64,000 nt of DNA from Mucilaginibacter boryungensis. GTDB taxonomy: Bacteria; Bacteroidota; Bacteroidia; Sphingobacteriales; Sphingobacteriaceae. The stretch lies in the NCBI RefSeq assembly GCF_015221995.1, contig NZ_JADFFM010000001.1:744001-808000 (forward strand), given 5' to 3'. The position numbers and the translations under genes are program-made. The notes beneath the pieces were generated by a model. The model ran no database searches and was not told the DNA's origin. It saw only the letters and a program-made list of their open reading frames with translations. Below, one piece after another: positions 42,477 through 51,200 of this stretch; positions within the stretch are counted from its first letter, which is position 1; each line of letters opens with the position of its first letter.

Positions 42477-43918
42477 TATTTTTTAACAGTACGTTTTTTC
42501 ATCTGCGCTCTAACAATAGCCTTCATTTCCAAATTTGCCTGCTCGACAAAATCTTCAGGGAAATAATCTAAGGTTCCAAAATCGTCCAAATCGATGGTAC
42601 CGAACATCACTTCTCCATTTTCGGACTCCATAAAGGTGAGATTAATATTGTCCTGTAGCTCATTTGTGCTGTTTTCTGCGATCCTGCGTCGCATACGTGT
42701 TATAAAGTGATCACTGTGCGTTTCAATGATCACCCGTTTGCCATCCAAAACTAGAGAATACAAAAAGTCAAATAGTAAACTCTGTATTTTAGGATGCAGA
42801 TGAATTTCAGGCTGCTCTAATATAAGCGTGCCATCTTTCTGCATTAAAAGGCCTTCCACGATGATTGGCAGCAATTGGCTTATGCCGAAACCTACATGTT
42901 TAATTGTTGTCTCTATACCGGCATCATTTTGCAAGATGATCGTGTAAAATTCACTTTCTTTTTTAGCGTATATATTCTTTCCAATTTTAAAAATGTCACA
43001 CATCCAATATTTTACCGCATCAATTAATGGTTCATTTTTCGAAGTGTATATAATACCGTCATCAGCGAAAGATGGCTTTAGATATGTAATAGGGTCAGTG
43101 GCGAAATTTTCTAAAATTTGTGCAGTATTTTCACCGGCCTTGCCTACATAATTTTTAATACTGCTGACAGCATACTCGTCCCTTGGCAATTCACGTATTG
43201 GGCCGATATAGGACATAGTATTAAAAAAGTTGCTTACTAAATCTTTTTCCCCCTCTATCCTTGGAAAATGGCGAATTTTAAGGGATTCGACAATATCCGG
43301 TTCACCAGTTTTAACGTTCGGGGTATTGGAGATTGATCGCGTTTCATAGGAACTTGGAAATATCGATGAATATGCAATGTCAAAAATTTCAGGTGTACCT
43401 TCCCATAAGTCACTACCAAATATTGCATTATTTGCCGCTATAGAAAAAGTATTATTAGCACCGTAATTACTTTTAAACTTTACATATTGCTCACGTTTTT
43501 CACCTTCCGGCAGCTTATAAGTGATATCAAAATCAGTAATCCTAATTGCTTCATCGATGTAATCGAATTTTACATCAACCTGTAATGAAAAGCTGGGCAA
43601 ACGGTCAAAAATACGTGTACGAAATTCGCTATCGTAGCTTAAAATTTCCTCCTTATCGAATTCAAGACTAATTTTAAGTTTATTATTTAAATTTTTACCG
43701 GTTACAATATCTGAGAACTTTTTAACGAAATATAAATCTCCACTTAAGAAAAGCTGATGTTTACCTGAGTCCAGGTCGATCGTTTGTTTAAGTAATAGTA
43801 ATAATTGTATAAAGGAGGATTTTCCTGAACTATTGACACCCGACAAAATCGTCAGTGGCTTTATTTGGAAAGGTGGTAATTCTTTAATCGATTTAAAATT
43901 ATCTATCGATATTTTCAT
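42476..43918 (-). CDS. AAA/ABC-type ATPase (DUF3696-like), first gene of the island operon
   Basis: A 480-residue ATPase of the RecF/OLD/SMC-like group. Walker A 'LSGVNSSGKSSFIQLLLLLK' at residues ~25-44, ABC signature-like 'VGFGISQLLPIIVEG', Walker B 'GTLILEQPEIHLHPKIQSLL' near residue 362, and the H-loop 'IIETHSDHFITRMRRR' near residue 400. The C-terminus ('FGTLDYFPEDFVEQ') resembles the DUF3696 tail. There is no TOPRIM or other nuclease domain. Such ATPases are frequent in phage-defence operons, where they pair with a nuclease or other effector. A promoter candidate lies upstream; the next gene overlaps by one base. Confidence 0.87.
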   Translation of the reverse strand: MKISIDNFKSIKELPPFQIKPLTILSGVNSSGKSSFIQLLLLLKQTIDLDSGKHQLFLSGDLYFVKKFSDIVTGKNLNNKLKISLEFDKEEILSYDSEFRTRIFDRLPSFSLQVDVKFDYIDEAIRITDFDITYKLPEGEKREQYVKFKSNYGANNTFSIAANNAIFGSDLWEGTPEIFDIAYSSIFPSSYETRSISNTPNVKTGEPDIVESLKIRHFPRIEGEKDLVSNFFNTMSYIGPIRELPRDEYAVSSIKNYVGKAGENTAQILENFATDPITYLKPSFADDGIIYTSKNEPLIDAVKYWMCDIFKIGKNIYAKKESEFYTIILQNDAGIETTIKHVGFGISQLLPIIVEGLLMQKDGTLILEQPEIHLHPKIQSLLFDFLYSLVLDGKRVIIETHSDHFITRMRRRIAENSTNELQDNINLTFMESENGEVMFGTIDLDDFGTLDYFPEDFVEQANLEMKAIVRAQMKKRTVKK

Positions 43919-43947
43919 TTAGTAAAATAGGTTTTAGGTAATAAATG

Positions 43948-43978
43948 TAAATGTATTAAATAGGATAACCAATTACAA
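43948..43978 (-). promoter_or_regulatory. candidate promoter of the five-gene island operon
   Basis: On the minus strand, TTG (43978-43976) and, 20 bases further, TACATTTA (43955-43948), close to the Bacteroidota consensus TTG...TAnnTTTG, 29 bases upstream of the ATPase ATG. Confidence 0.4.
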
Positions 43979-44064
43979 GGCTAATATTTACCATAAAAAA
44001 TAGGGTTTTAATTTAATTACACCATTTTTTAAAATTTTTCACCTGTAGTGATATTTTAAATAAT

Positions 44065-44144
44065 ACAAAACGCCCCCCTGTTTACACCGTTAAAACAATC
44101 AACAATGTAAACAGGGGGCGCAGGGGCTCCGCATGGCGGAGCCG
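44065..44144 (-). terminator. two hairpins between the operon and the conjugative-type module
   Basis: Arms CGCCCCCCTGTTTACA (44072-44087) and TGTAAACAGGGGGCG (44107-44121) pair over 15 bases with one bulge; on the minus strand the stem is followed by TTTTG. Next to it GGCTCCGC-ATG-GCGGAGCC (44126-44144) forms a second hairpin. Most likely a minus-strand terminator for the gene at 44176. Confidence 0.6.
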
Positions 44145-44175
44145 CGGGGTAATTTTCAAAAAATATTATTTGCTG

Positions 44176-44415
44176 TTATTTAATGAGGTATAAAATAATT
44201 GCCCAGATTATCATCAGGGTAGCTATAACATTGACTATACGTTCTATCATAATAGTTATCAATGCCACCCCATAAGATTTAAAATACTGCGTTCCTGCAA
44301 TGCCCCAACGGTTAAACCTGCGTTTGCCAATCATATAGCGAAGCAAAAAACCAATGGTTAACAGGATAATGGCGTAAATGGTCAGGTGGTTGGTATGATG
44401 GATTAGATTTTTCAT
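44176..44415 (-). CDS. small two-helix membrane protein
   Basis: A 79-residue protein with two hydrophobic segments, residues ~12-30 (TIYAIILLTIGFLLRYMIG) and ~52-77 (ITIMIERIVNVIATLMIIWA), separated by a basic loop 'GKRRFNRWG', which predicts cytoplasmic placement of the loop. No family recognised. It is the last gene of the minus-strand module with the DUF932 gene (36-base gap with a terminator-like hairpin). Small membrane proteins like this accompany conjugative elements of Bacteroidota; the role is unknown. Confidence 0.65.
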   Translation of the reverse strand: MKNLIHHTNHLTIYAIILLTIGFLLRYMIGKRRFNRWGIAGTQYFKSYGVALITIMIERIVNVIATLMIIWAIILYLIK

Positions 44416-44420
44416 GATGT

Positions 44421-44449
44421 AAAAAACAAAAAGGGGCTTGCGCCCCTTT
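44421..44449 (-). terminator. intrinsic terminator after the DUF932 gene
   Basis: Stem AAAGGGGC / GCCCCTTT with loop TTGC; on the minus strand followed by TTTTTGTTTTTT, 2 bases after the DUF932 stop. Confidence 0.85.
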
Positions 44450-44451
44450 GG

Positions 44452-45513
44452 TTAGTTAAGGACTAATTGCGTTTCACCCGTGCGTTCAAACTCCCGGCAA
44501 AGCTGGAAGGCGGTTTGCGTTTTAGCAAAGCCGTTGCCGAAAAGAATAGATTTTAGTTTCACTTCCTCGGTCTTATATTGCTTTACATTTTGCATATACC
44601 CGCTGATGGCGTTATAGGCACCAAACAGCGTTCCTCGTGTGGTGTCCATTTGTTGCGTGGGATGGCTAAAGGCGAATTCGCAAACTTTTTCGACTGTGTT
44701 TAAAAACCGGCTCGAATACTCGTCTATGTTTTCATCCAGCACATTTTGCAACACCTCTTTGCTTGGCGCCATTGCCTGTTGCACCAATTTTAAGACGTCT
44801 TTATCGGTAATGCGAATATGCGCCCAACGATTAAATATGCCGTTTAACTGTTCGCTCATGCTATTGAATATACCCATGACCTTATGGGCTTGTTTTAAGC
44901 GCTCCTGTGCACTTTGGGTGTGACGTATCTTCGCGCTGTGGGTCATATTGCCCAAAGCAGCATGTAAAGTGTTATTACAGACTATACGGGTAGGTGTAAA
45001 AGCTGCGGTGATACTGCCGTAACCATCGTGCGAGGTAGTCAAAAAGAGGTATTTCTCTATCAGGTCATCGTTGCCTACTTTGATATAGCCGGGCAATTTG
45101 GCGGTAATAAAAATGCGTTCCCCGTTGCCTAAAGCCCCGCAAGTTTCGTATAAAATTCCGTCCCCGCCACCAACGATGGCATCGAAAAAGCTAAACGCAT
45201 CCCGGTTTTGTACCACTTCGTAGTCATTGCCCACTACGCCTAACACCTGCTCGGTGTCCGCCCGCACGGTGGCGAAGTAATTCGATACTTCTATGTCGGG
45301 TATCGCTTCATCATTGCTCCATAGGTGGTTATTCGTATCATGGGTAAACAAGGGGCGTTTTTCCACGATATAGTCCAGTCCGGCGAATTGTATCGCCTCG
45401 TTACTGGTGGGATAACGGTCAATGATTTGCCCTAAATTGTGCCAGGCTTTTTCTTTGACGCTCATAAAGCTGTGCTTGCCTGCTTTTTCGTTGAAATTTA
45501 TCTGATGTGCCAT
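44452..45513 (-). CDS. DUF932 phage/plasmid-like protein
   Basis: A 353-residue protein of the DUF932 (TIGR03299) phage/plasmid-like family: 'WHNLGQIIDRYPTSNEAIQFAGLDY', 'FATVRADTEQVLGVVGNDYEVVQNRDAFSFFDAIVG', 'RIFITAKLPGYIKVG', 'FLTTSHDGYGSITAAFTPTRIVCNNTLHAAL' and the C-terminal 'RGTLFGAYNAISGYMQN'. Members occur on phages, plasmids and integrative conjugative elements; their biochemical role is not established. It marks this part of the island as mobile-element cargo. It begins 4 bases after a 58-residue gene on the same strand. Confidence 0.9.
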   Translation of the reverse strand: MAHQINFNEKAGKHSFMSVKEKAWHNLGQIIDRYPTSNEAIQFAGLDYIVEKRPLFTHDTNNHLWSNDEAIPDIEVSNYFATVRADTEQVLGVVGNDYEVVQNRDAFSFFDAIVGGGDGILYETCGALGNGERIFITAKLPGYIKVGNDDLIEKYLFLTTSHDGYGSITAAFTPTRIVCNNTLHAALGNMTHSAKIRHTQSAQERLKQAHKVMGIFNSMSEQLNGIFNRWAHIRITDKDVLKLVQQAMAPSKEVLQNVLDENIDEYSSRFLNTVEKVCEFAFSHPTQQMDTTRGTLFGAYNAISGYMQNVKQYKTEEVKLKSILFGNGFAKTQTAFQLCREFERTGETQLVLN

Positions 45514-45517
45514 GATC

Positions 45518-45694
45518 TTAATTTTTTGAAGTTTTTGTATTCAGTTGTATAATCTCTGTTTTCAGCACTTTTACATTTTTGGTGCTGCTTACCTGTAGTT
45601 GGGTGCCTGCCTGCAATTCCGTTATGGCATCGTGTATAATTTTGTGCGTTGTCTTTACGGTACAGCGCACCAGTAAATAAATGCGGTCTTCCAT
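45518..45694 (-). CDS. small conserved-element protein, 58 residues
   Basis: From the ATG at 45694 (MEDRIYLLVRCTVKTTHKI...) to the stop at 45518. A longer frame with an ATG at 45715 exists, but the shorter start gives a 4-base gap to the preceding small gene, consistent with an operon. The product is a compact alpha/beta peptide ('IYLLVRCTVKTTHKIIHDAITELQ', 'VLKTEIIQLNTK') with no recognisable motif. Function unknown; likely an accessory gene of the conjugative-type element. Confidence 0.65.
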   Translation of the reverse strand: MEDRIYLLVRCTVKTTHKIIHDAITELQAGTQLQVSSTKNVKVLKTEIIQLNTKTSKN

Positions 45695-45698
45695 TGTC

Positions 45699-45827
45699 TT
45701 AGTTTTGATAGGCATTTAAAAACTCGGTTAATTCCTGCTGAAACCTTACGGGGTTTTCTTTGGCTAATTGTTCGGCGTACCCCTCCCAAAATATTTGGTC
45801 GGTGAACTCAATAAATTGTTCGTACAT
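45699..45827 (-). CDS. 42-residue small protein
   Basis: ATG at 45827 and TAA at 45699. The product (MYEQFIEFTDQIFWEGYAEQ..., ending ELTEFLNAYQN) is acidic and rich in aromatic residues and Gln/Glu, probably two helices. It sits 4 bases before the 58-residue gene, with no other coding frame in this stretch, and the same phase is clean from end to end. Peptides like this are common beside DUF932 genes in Bacteroidota elements. Function unknown. Confidence 0.55.
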   Translation of the reverse strand: MYEQFIEFTDQIFWEGYAEQLAKENPVRFQQELTEFLNAYQN

Positions 45828-45853
45828 CTTAATTCCTGTTTTTGTGAAACCTT

Positions 45854-45884
45854 AAAAAAATGCTCCCGGCTTTCGCCAGGAGCA
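45854..45884 (-). terminator. intrinsic terminator after the 202-residue gene
   Basis: Stem TGCTCCCGGC / GCCAGGAGCA (one G-T pair) with loop TTTC; minus-strand T run of seven follows (45860-45854). Confidence 0.85.
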
Positions 45885-45891
45885 TGATTAA

Positions 45892-46500
45892 TTAGCCCTG
45901 TTGCGGGAACACGATGTTTGCCTCGATCTCGCCCAATTTTTCATGGCAGGCATCAAAAATGAATTGAGTTACCATGCGGATAAGGTTAGGCGTGTTGGTG
46001 GTAAACTCGCGGCCCTTATCATCTTTGATAATCAGCTTACAGCCCTGATACGGGTTGCTTTCCAACTGGTCGTTTTCTTCTACCAGTTTTACCTCAAATT
46101 CTTCCAGTGTTTTAATTCGGGTAATCAATGCCAAACGCTGGATAGTCAGGCGGTGCAGGTTACCGACTGATTTTAGAGTCTGTTCCAAATTCAAGATAGG
46201 TTTAACATATTTAATTTCCGCCTTTGGTGCTTCCGCTACCGGCTGCTCTTTTTGTTCGGGTGCAGGGTTTGCGGGTTGGTGATCCACTGCAGGGGCGCTA
46301 CCGGCCTTGGCTTCGGCGGTTTGGGCTGTCTCAACTTTAGCAGCTTCGGCGGGCTTTTCATCTTTAAGGGCTTCATCTTGTTTGGCTTCCTTTCCGGGGA
46401 TGTTTGGGCGGTTTTCTGTTCTTGGTGTATTGGCGTTTTTTGCGTTTGTACCTTGTACCTGTTTTGCATTTTTTTCTGCTGCTTTCATTTTGTTTTGCAT
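45892..46500 (-). CDS. mobile-element protein with disordered N-terminus
   Basis: A 202-residue protein in two parts. Residues 1-95 are low-complexity (Ala, Lys, Glu, Pro, Gln), certainly disordered. Residues ~97-200 are folded: 'YVKPILNLEQTLKSVGNLHRLTIQRLALITRIKTLEEFE', 'CKLIIKDDKGREFTTNTPNLIRMVTQFIFDACHEKL'. The folded part looks like that of proteins found with DUF932 genes on Bacteroidota conjugative elements; I do not know a function. An ATG at 46488 is an alternative start. It has its own terminator and reads away from a repeat-bearing non-coding region. Confidence 0.7.
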   Translation of the reverse strand: MQNKMKAAEKNAKQVQGTNAKNANTPRTENRPNIPGKEAKQDEALKDEKPAEAAKVETAQTAEAKAGSAPAVDHQPANPAPEQKEQPVAEAPKAEIKYVKPILNLEQTLKSVGNLHRLTIQRLALITRIKTLEEFEVKLVEENDQLESNPYQGCKLIIKDDKGREFTTNTPNLIRMVTQFIFDACHEKLGEIEANIVFPQQG

Positions 46501-47068
46501 TAAGAGTTAAAAATTTTGTTAATTGCTTCTCTTTCGCCCCTTTCCCGTAAAAGTTTTTCCAAAAGAAAAAGGAGAAAAAGAAAGCAAATCAGCGGGCACG
46601 TCACCTTGCAAAAAGGAAACGGAATAATTGGGGGGGGACCCTTTGGGGAGGCAACCGTTTATGCCGTAGTCTTTTTGATACTACCGGCAGTCATTAGTAC
46701 AGTGCGCAACTTGTTTTCCTTTTTCTCCTTCTTTTTGAAAAGGGCTATCCTAAAAAATTAAACTTTAATAGTGTTTCGCAAGTGCGGAGCTATTCAGGAT
46801 TCTGAATAGCGATGCTTTTGCGCAGTCGTAGCTGGTGATGAAATAACATGAAATGACCAGCGTGCGATAGGGATCGCCATGACATCTTGCGCAGCAGATA
46901 AAATAGAGAGCCCGTCCGGAGGATCGCCACCTTAAGAATCAGGGCAGATTTTTTAGGCTTCACAGTAACATTCAGTTATACCGTCCAGTCTCCGATTTGT
47001 ACGCAATATTTTTCATAAGGGCAGTAGTGAGAATTATTCTTTGATTCGTATTAGCTATAAAATATAAG
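46501..47068. other. non-coding right end of the island
   Basis: No gene is supported. It holds an imperfect inverted repeat with an exact 12-bp core (AAGGAGAAAAAG at 46569-46580 and its complement at 46719-46730), a G8 run followed by ACCCTTTGGGG near 46632-46648, and a perfect hairpin GCTATTCAG-GATT-CTGAATAGC at 46789-46810. Such structures fit a regulatory or transfer-origin region of a mobile element; this is inference. The chromosomal type of sequence resumes at the FecR gene. Confidence 0.5.
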
Positions 47069-48094
47069 TTGGAAGATAAAAATCACCTAAATGATCTATT
47101 CAATCGTTATCTGAATAACGAATGTTCGCAACAGGAATGGGAAGTTTTAATACAGCATTTTGGATCAGAAACCAGTTTAGATGCCCTTAAAGAACTGGTA
47201 CGTAAGCAATTGGAAATATCCGTTAATAATGAGGTAACTACTAATAACGCCTTGCCGGACAATGTGCATGAAGTTTTAGAACAGGCGTATAAAAACATTG
47301 TTAATGAAACCTTCCTTAAAAGAAAAAAAGAAGCAAAGATTGTTTTCCTTAACAGAAGTGCCTTCGTAAAATTGACAGCCTGTGTCTCAATCCTCATATT
47401 AGCTGTTTCTCTTTATTTTGGATATATACGGTACCGGCTAGCTGCTAATAATTACAGGCAAGTAATAACTTTAAACGGTGAGCGAAAAAAATTGCAACTT
47501 ACCGACGGTACAACGATATGGCTTGCACCGGGTAGCACCCTAAATTACGCTAGTAAATTCATCGGTAAAAACAGAGAAGTAACACTTAGAGGCGAAGCTT
47601 TTTTTAATGTTACTCATGATAAACAGCATCCCTTCATTATACATACTGGCAGACTAAATACAATAGTATACGGCACAACCTTTAATATTCAGGCTTATCC
47701 AAAGCGGGGTTCTGTTGAAGTTTCACTTCTAAATGGCAAAGTAAGTGTTACTGAACTTGGCCAACACGCTAATCAATTAATGTTAGCACCTAACCAGCGC
47801 GCTATATTTAATAAAACTAATGGGCAATTATATAAAGAGAACTATTCGGCTGCTACCGATATGCTTGCCAGAAGGGACGGGAAATTCATTTATAAAGGAA
47901 CGACCTTAAGTAATGTGGTTGATGATATTTCAAAAGCCTATAATGTAACAGTTGTATTAAATAAAAAAATACAGGATTTGCATTATTACGGTGAGTTTGA
48001 CCAAAAAGAAAATCTGCAACAGGTGTTGATGCAAATTAGCCTTACCACTAATGTAAAGCTTAAAAATAATGGGGCTATTTGGGAATTATACTAA
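47069..48094 (+). CDS. FecR-type anti-sigma factor (locus 1)
   Basis: A 341-residue FecR protein: cytoplasmic N-terminal sigma-binding part ('LNDLFNRYLNNECSQQEWEVL'), one transmembrane segment at residues ~90-108, then the periplasmic FecR domain ('RKKLQLTDGTTIWLAPGSTLNYASKF', 'REVTLRGEAFFNVTHDKQHPFIIHTG', 'YGTTFNIQAYP') and a C-terminal DUF4974 ('YKGTTLSNVVDDISKAYNVTVVLN'). FecR relays a signal from the SusC receptor to an ECF sigma factor. No sigma gene precedes it; the island ends in front of it. The start is TTG at 47069, with no better ATG. Confidence 0.9.
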   Translation: MEDKNHLNDLFNRYLNNECSQQEWEVLIQHFGSETSLDALKELVRKQLEISVNNEVTTNNALPDNVHEVLEQAYKNIVNETFLKRKKEAKIVFLNRSAFVKLTACVSILILAVSLYFGYIRYRLAANNYRQVITLNGERKKLQLTDGTTIWLAPGSTLNYASKFIGKNREVTLRGEAFFNVTHDKQHPFIIHTGRLNTIVYGTTFNIQAYPKRGSVEVSLLNGKVSVTELGQHANQLMLAPNQRAIFNKTNGQLYKENYSAATDMLARRDGKFIYKGTTLSNVVDDISKAYNVTVVLNKKIQDLHYYGEFDQKENLQQVLMQISLTTNVKLKNNGAIWELY

Positions 48095-48161
48095 TAACCG
48101 ATTATAATCACCTAATAATTTAATATGAACAGACAAGAAGACACATAGCAGGTATAAAAAA

Positions 48162-48180
48162 ATCCCGGTCAGACCGGGAT
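48162..48180 (+). terminator. hairpin between FecR and SusC genes
   Basis: ATCCCGGTC-A-GACCGGGAT, a perfect palindrome without T run, 68 bases after the FecR stop. It may be an attenuator or mRNA-processing hairpin that separates low FecR from high SusC expression. Confidence 0.5.
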
Positions 48181-48270
48181 CATATACATTAAGGAATTTA
48201 ACTGATAACCGCCAAGCCTGGTAAGCAACAAAGGTAGTTATCACAATTATTTAACATATAACATAAAGGT

Positions 48271-51200
48271 ATGAAAAAAAGTATACCCAATGAAAGATTA
48301 CGTTCTATCGGTTGGATCATGAAAATAACCGGGTTGATAATTACAATTACGTGTTGCCTTAGTTTAAGTCTACTTGCAAAAGAAACATTGGCGCAGGGTT
48401 CATTAAATAAACAAGTAACTATTGAAATTAAAAATGAAACACTGGAAAGCACATTTGAAAAAATATCAGAAAAGACTAATGTCTCATTCAGCTATATAAG
48501 CAATAGTGTAGACAATAATCAAAAGGTAAATCTTATAGCAAAAAACGAGAAACTGAAAGATGTTTTAGATAAGTTACTAAAAAAATATCAGTTAAAGTAT
48601 ACTGTATTTCAGGATAAAATAATTATCCAAACTATTGATTATACAAAAACTGCAACAGATAGTTTGATAAATATAAAAGGGCAGGTTTTTGACACTAAAG
48701 AGCCCCCTGCGTCATTGCCTGGCGTAACGGTTAGAATAAAAGGTAAAAAGGGTTCAACCACTACTGATGTTAACGGAAACTTTGAAATAAGAGTGCGTAA
48801 ATATGACGTGCTCATTTTTACTTATATTGGCTTTAAAACCAAGGAGTATACAGTAACTAACACAAAAGATAACCTAACTATTTCACTGCAGGAAAATGTA
48901 TCGGAACTAGATCAGGTAGTTGTTACCGGTTATTCTGAACAAAAAATAAAACATATTGCCAATGCAATAAGCACTATAAACATCAAATCGAACGTTGATG
49001 GCAAACCTATTACCAGATTATCGCAAGCGCTACAGGGTGGCGTGACAGGCTTAACCGTAACACAAAGCTCGGGTTTACCGGGTGGTGATGCTGCGGTAAT
49101 AAAAATAAGGGGCATTTCTACATTAGGTACAATTACCCCCCTCGTATTGGTTGATGGAGTACCTTCAGATATCAATTCCGTTGACCCGGTTACTGTTGAA
49201 AGTATTACTGTTTTAAAAGATGCCGCTGCTGCATCTATTTATGGATCGAGGGCAGCAAATGGCGTTATTTTAATAACCACCAAGCGTGGACAGGCGGGTC
49301 AAACCAATATTACTTATAATGGATTTGCCGGCTATCAGGCGCCTTCATATTTACCTGATTTTGTTGATGCAGTGACTTATATGAATATGGTTAACCAGGC
49401 GCAAGCCAATATTGGTGCCGGCCCTTTATATACAGCAGATGCCATACAAAAAACGCAGAACGGAACTGACCCATTACTTTACCCTAACACAGATTGGAAA
49501 AAATTAATACTACAGAATAAAGCTTTTATGCAGGAGCATACAGTTGGCGTTACTGGTGGTAGTAGCCAAGCGCGTTTTGCTGTGACTGGCACTTACTTAT
49601 CGCAGGATGGTATTATTAAAACAACATCTTCAGATAGATATTCGCTACGGGCTAACACAAGTGTAACCTTAAAAAAGAATTTGTCTATGTATCTGGATCT
49701 TGCTTTAGCCAGAACAAATGTTGACAGGCCGATTAACCGCTTCACCAGTTTTCAGAGTGGTGACGGCGCGGGCTACATTTTGTATGAAACCTACAGGATA
49801 CCGCCTACGGTAGTCGGTAAATATCCGATGCAGCCAAATGGCTATCAGGCTTATGGTAATTTTGGTGATATGCTTAACCCTTTGGCCGAATTGGAACAGG
49901 GTGGTTTAGCCGAGTCTCGTGAAGACAATATTTCAATTAATTTTCAACCACAATGGGAAATCGCCCCGGGTTTAAAGCTTAAAGGTCAATACTTGTTTCG
50001 CACCATCAGTACTGGTACCATTTCATCGCGCGACGCATATAACTTCCTAGATTATTATAATAATGCGCTTGTTTATCAGTATGCTGCAGCGCATACTACG
50101 GGTATATATAAAACAAATTATCAGTATATGTCGGCTACAATTGACTATAACCGCACAATTGGGAAAAATACTATATACGCCCTTGGTGGTTTAACCCGGG
50201 AGACAGATAACCCAACAAATACAAGCCAGTTTGACGAGGCAACGCTAGCATCTTATTTGGTTAAACTAAATTATATTTTTGATGATAAATATCTGTTTGA
50301 AAGCACCATGCGTGCAGATGGTTCATCCAAATTTGGCCCGAACCATAAATGGGGTTATTTTCCATCAGTTGCTGCTGGATGGAATATTAGTCGTGAAAAT
50401 TTTCTTAAAGATATAAAATTATTGAGCAACTTAAAATTAAGGGCATCATACGGCTTACTAGGCAATAATCAAAGCATAGGTTTATATAAATATCAGAGCA
50501 CTGTAAACACTAATGGTACAGAAGCTGTAATAGGTAATCCCGACATTACCTGGGAGCGGGTTAAAATGCTGGATATCGGTACTGATGTGTCACTATTTAA
50601 AAGTAAATTAAACTTCACTTTTGATTGGTATAATAAAACTACTGAGGATATCCTGTTAAATGCCCCTTTATCTTATTCGTCGGGAATCGGTCCCCAACCT
50701 ATAAATGCCGGAAGCGTGCGTAATAAGGGTTGGGAGTTTTCAATTAATTATACAACTTCGATTACCAAGAATTTTTCTACAAGCTTAAGTGCAGGTTTTT
50801 CTTATTACAAAAACACGATACTTAGCCTGCGGGGAGGTCCTTATTACAGTGGATCAACCGTTCAGCAAGTTGGGCAACCAATAGGTAGTGTATATGGATA
50901 CGTTACCGATGGCTTGTTACAGCAAAAAGATATTGCAGCCAATGTTCCAATGATTGGGTCTGGGTCAGCTTCTGGTCCGTCGCAAGTTGCTGGCGATATT
51001 AAATATGTTGATTTAAACCATGACGGAACTATAACAGATGCAGACCAAACCATTATAGGTAACCCCAATTCACAAGGAAATTACTTTTTTAACATGCATT
51101 TTGGTTATAAAAATTTCGATTTTGAGACCCTGTTAAACGGCTTTACCAAAGCTGACGTATTTTACACAGGCAGGTATATTTCGCCTCTAAATATGAATGG

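Noticed and set aside
46252..46503. Frames of 67-83 codons opposite the disordered N-terminus of the 202-residue protein
   Set aside because: Antisense of a low-complexity coding region, which produces long open frames by composition.
46516..46761. 81-codon plus-strand frame in the right end of the island
   Set aside because: Translation is dominated by the A/T-rich inverted repeat (runs of Lys/Arg and Phe) and lies across structured non-coding sequence.
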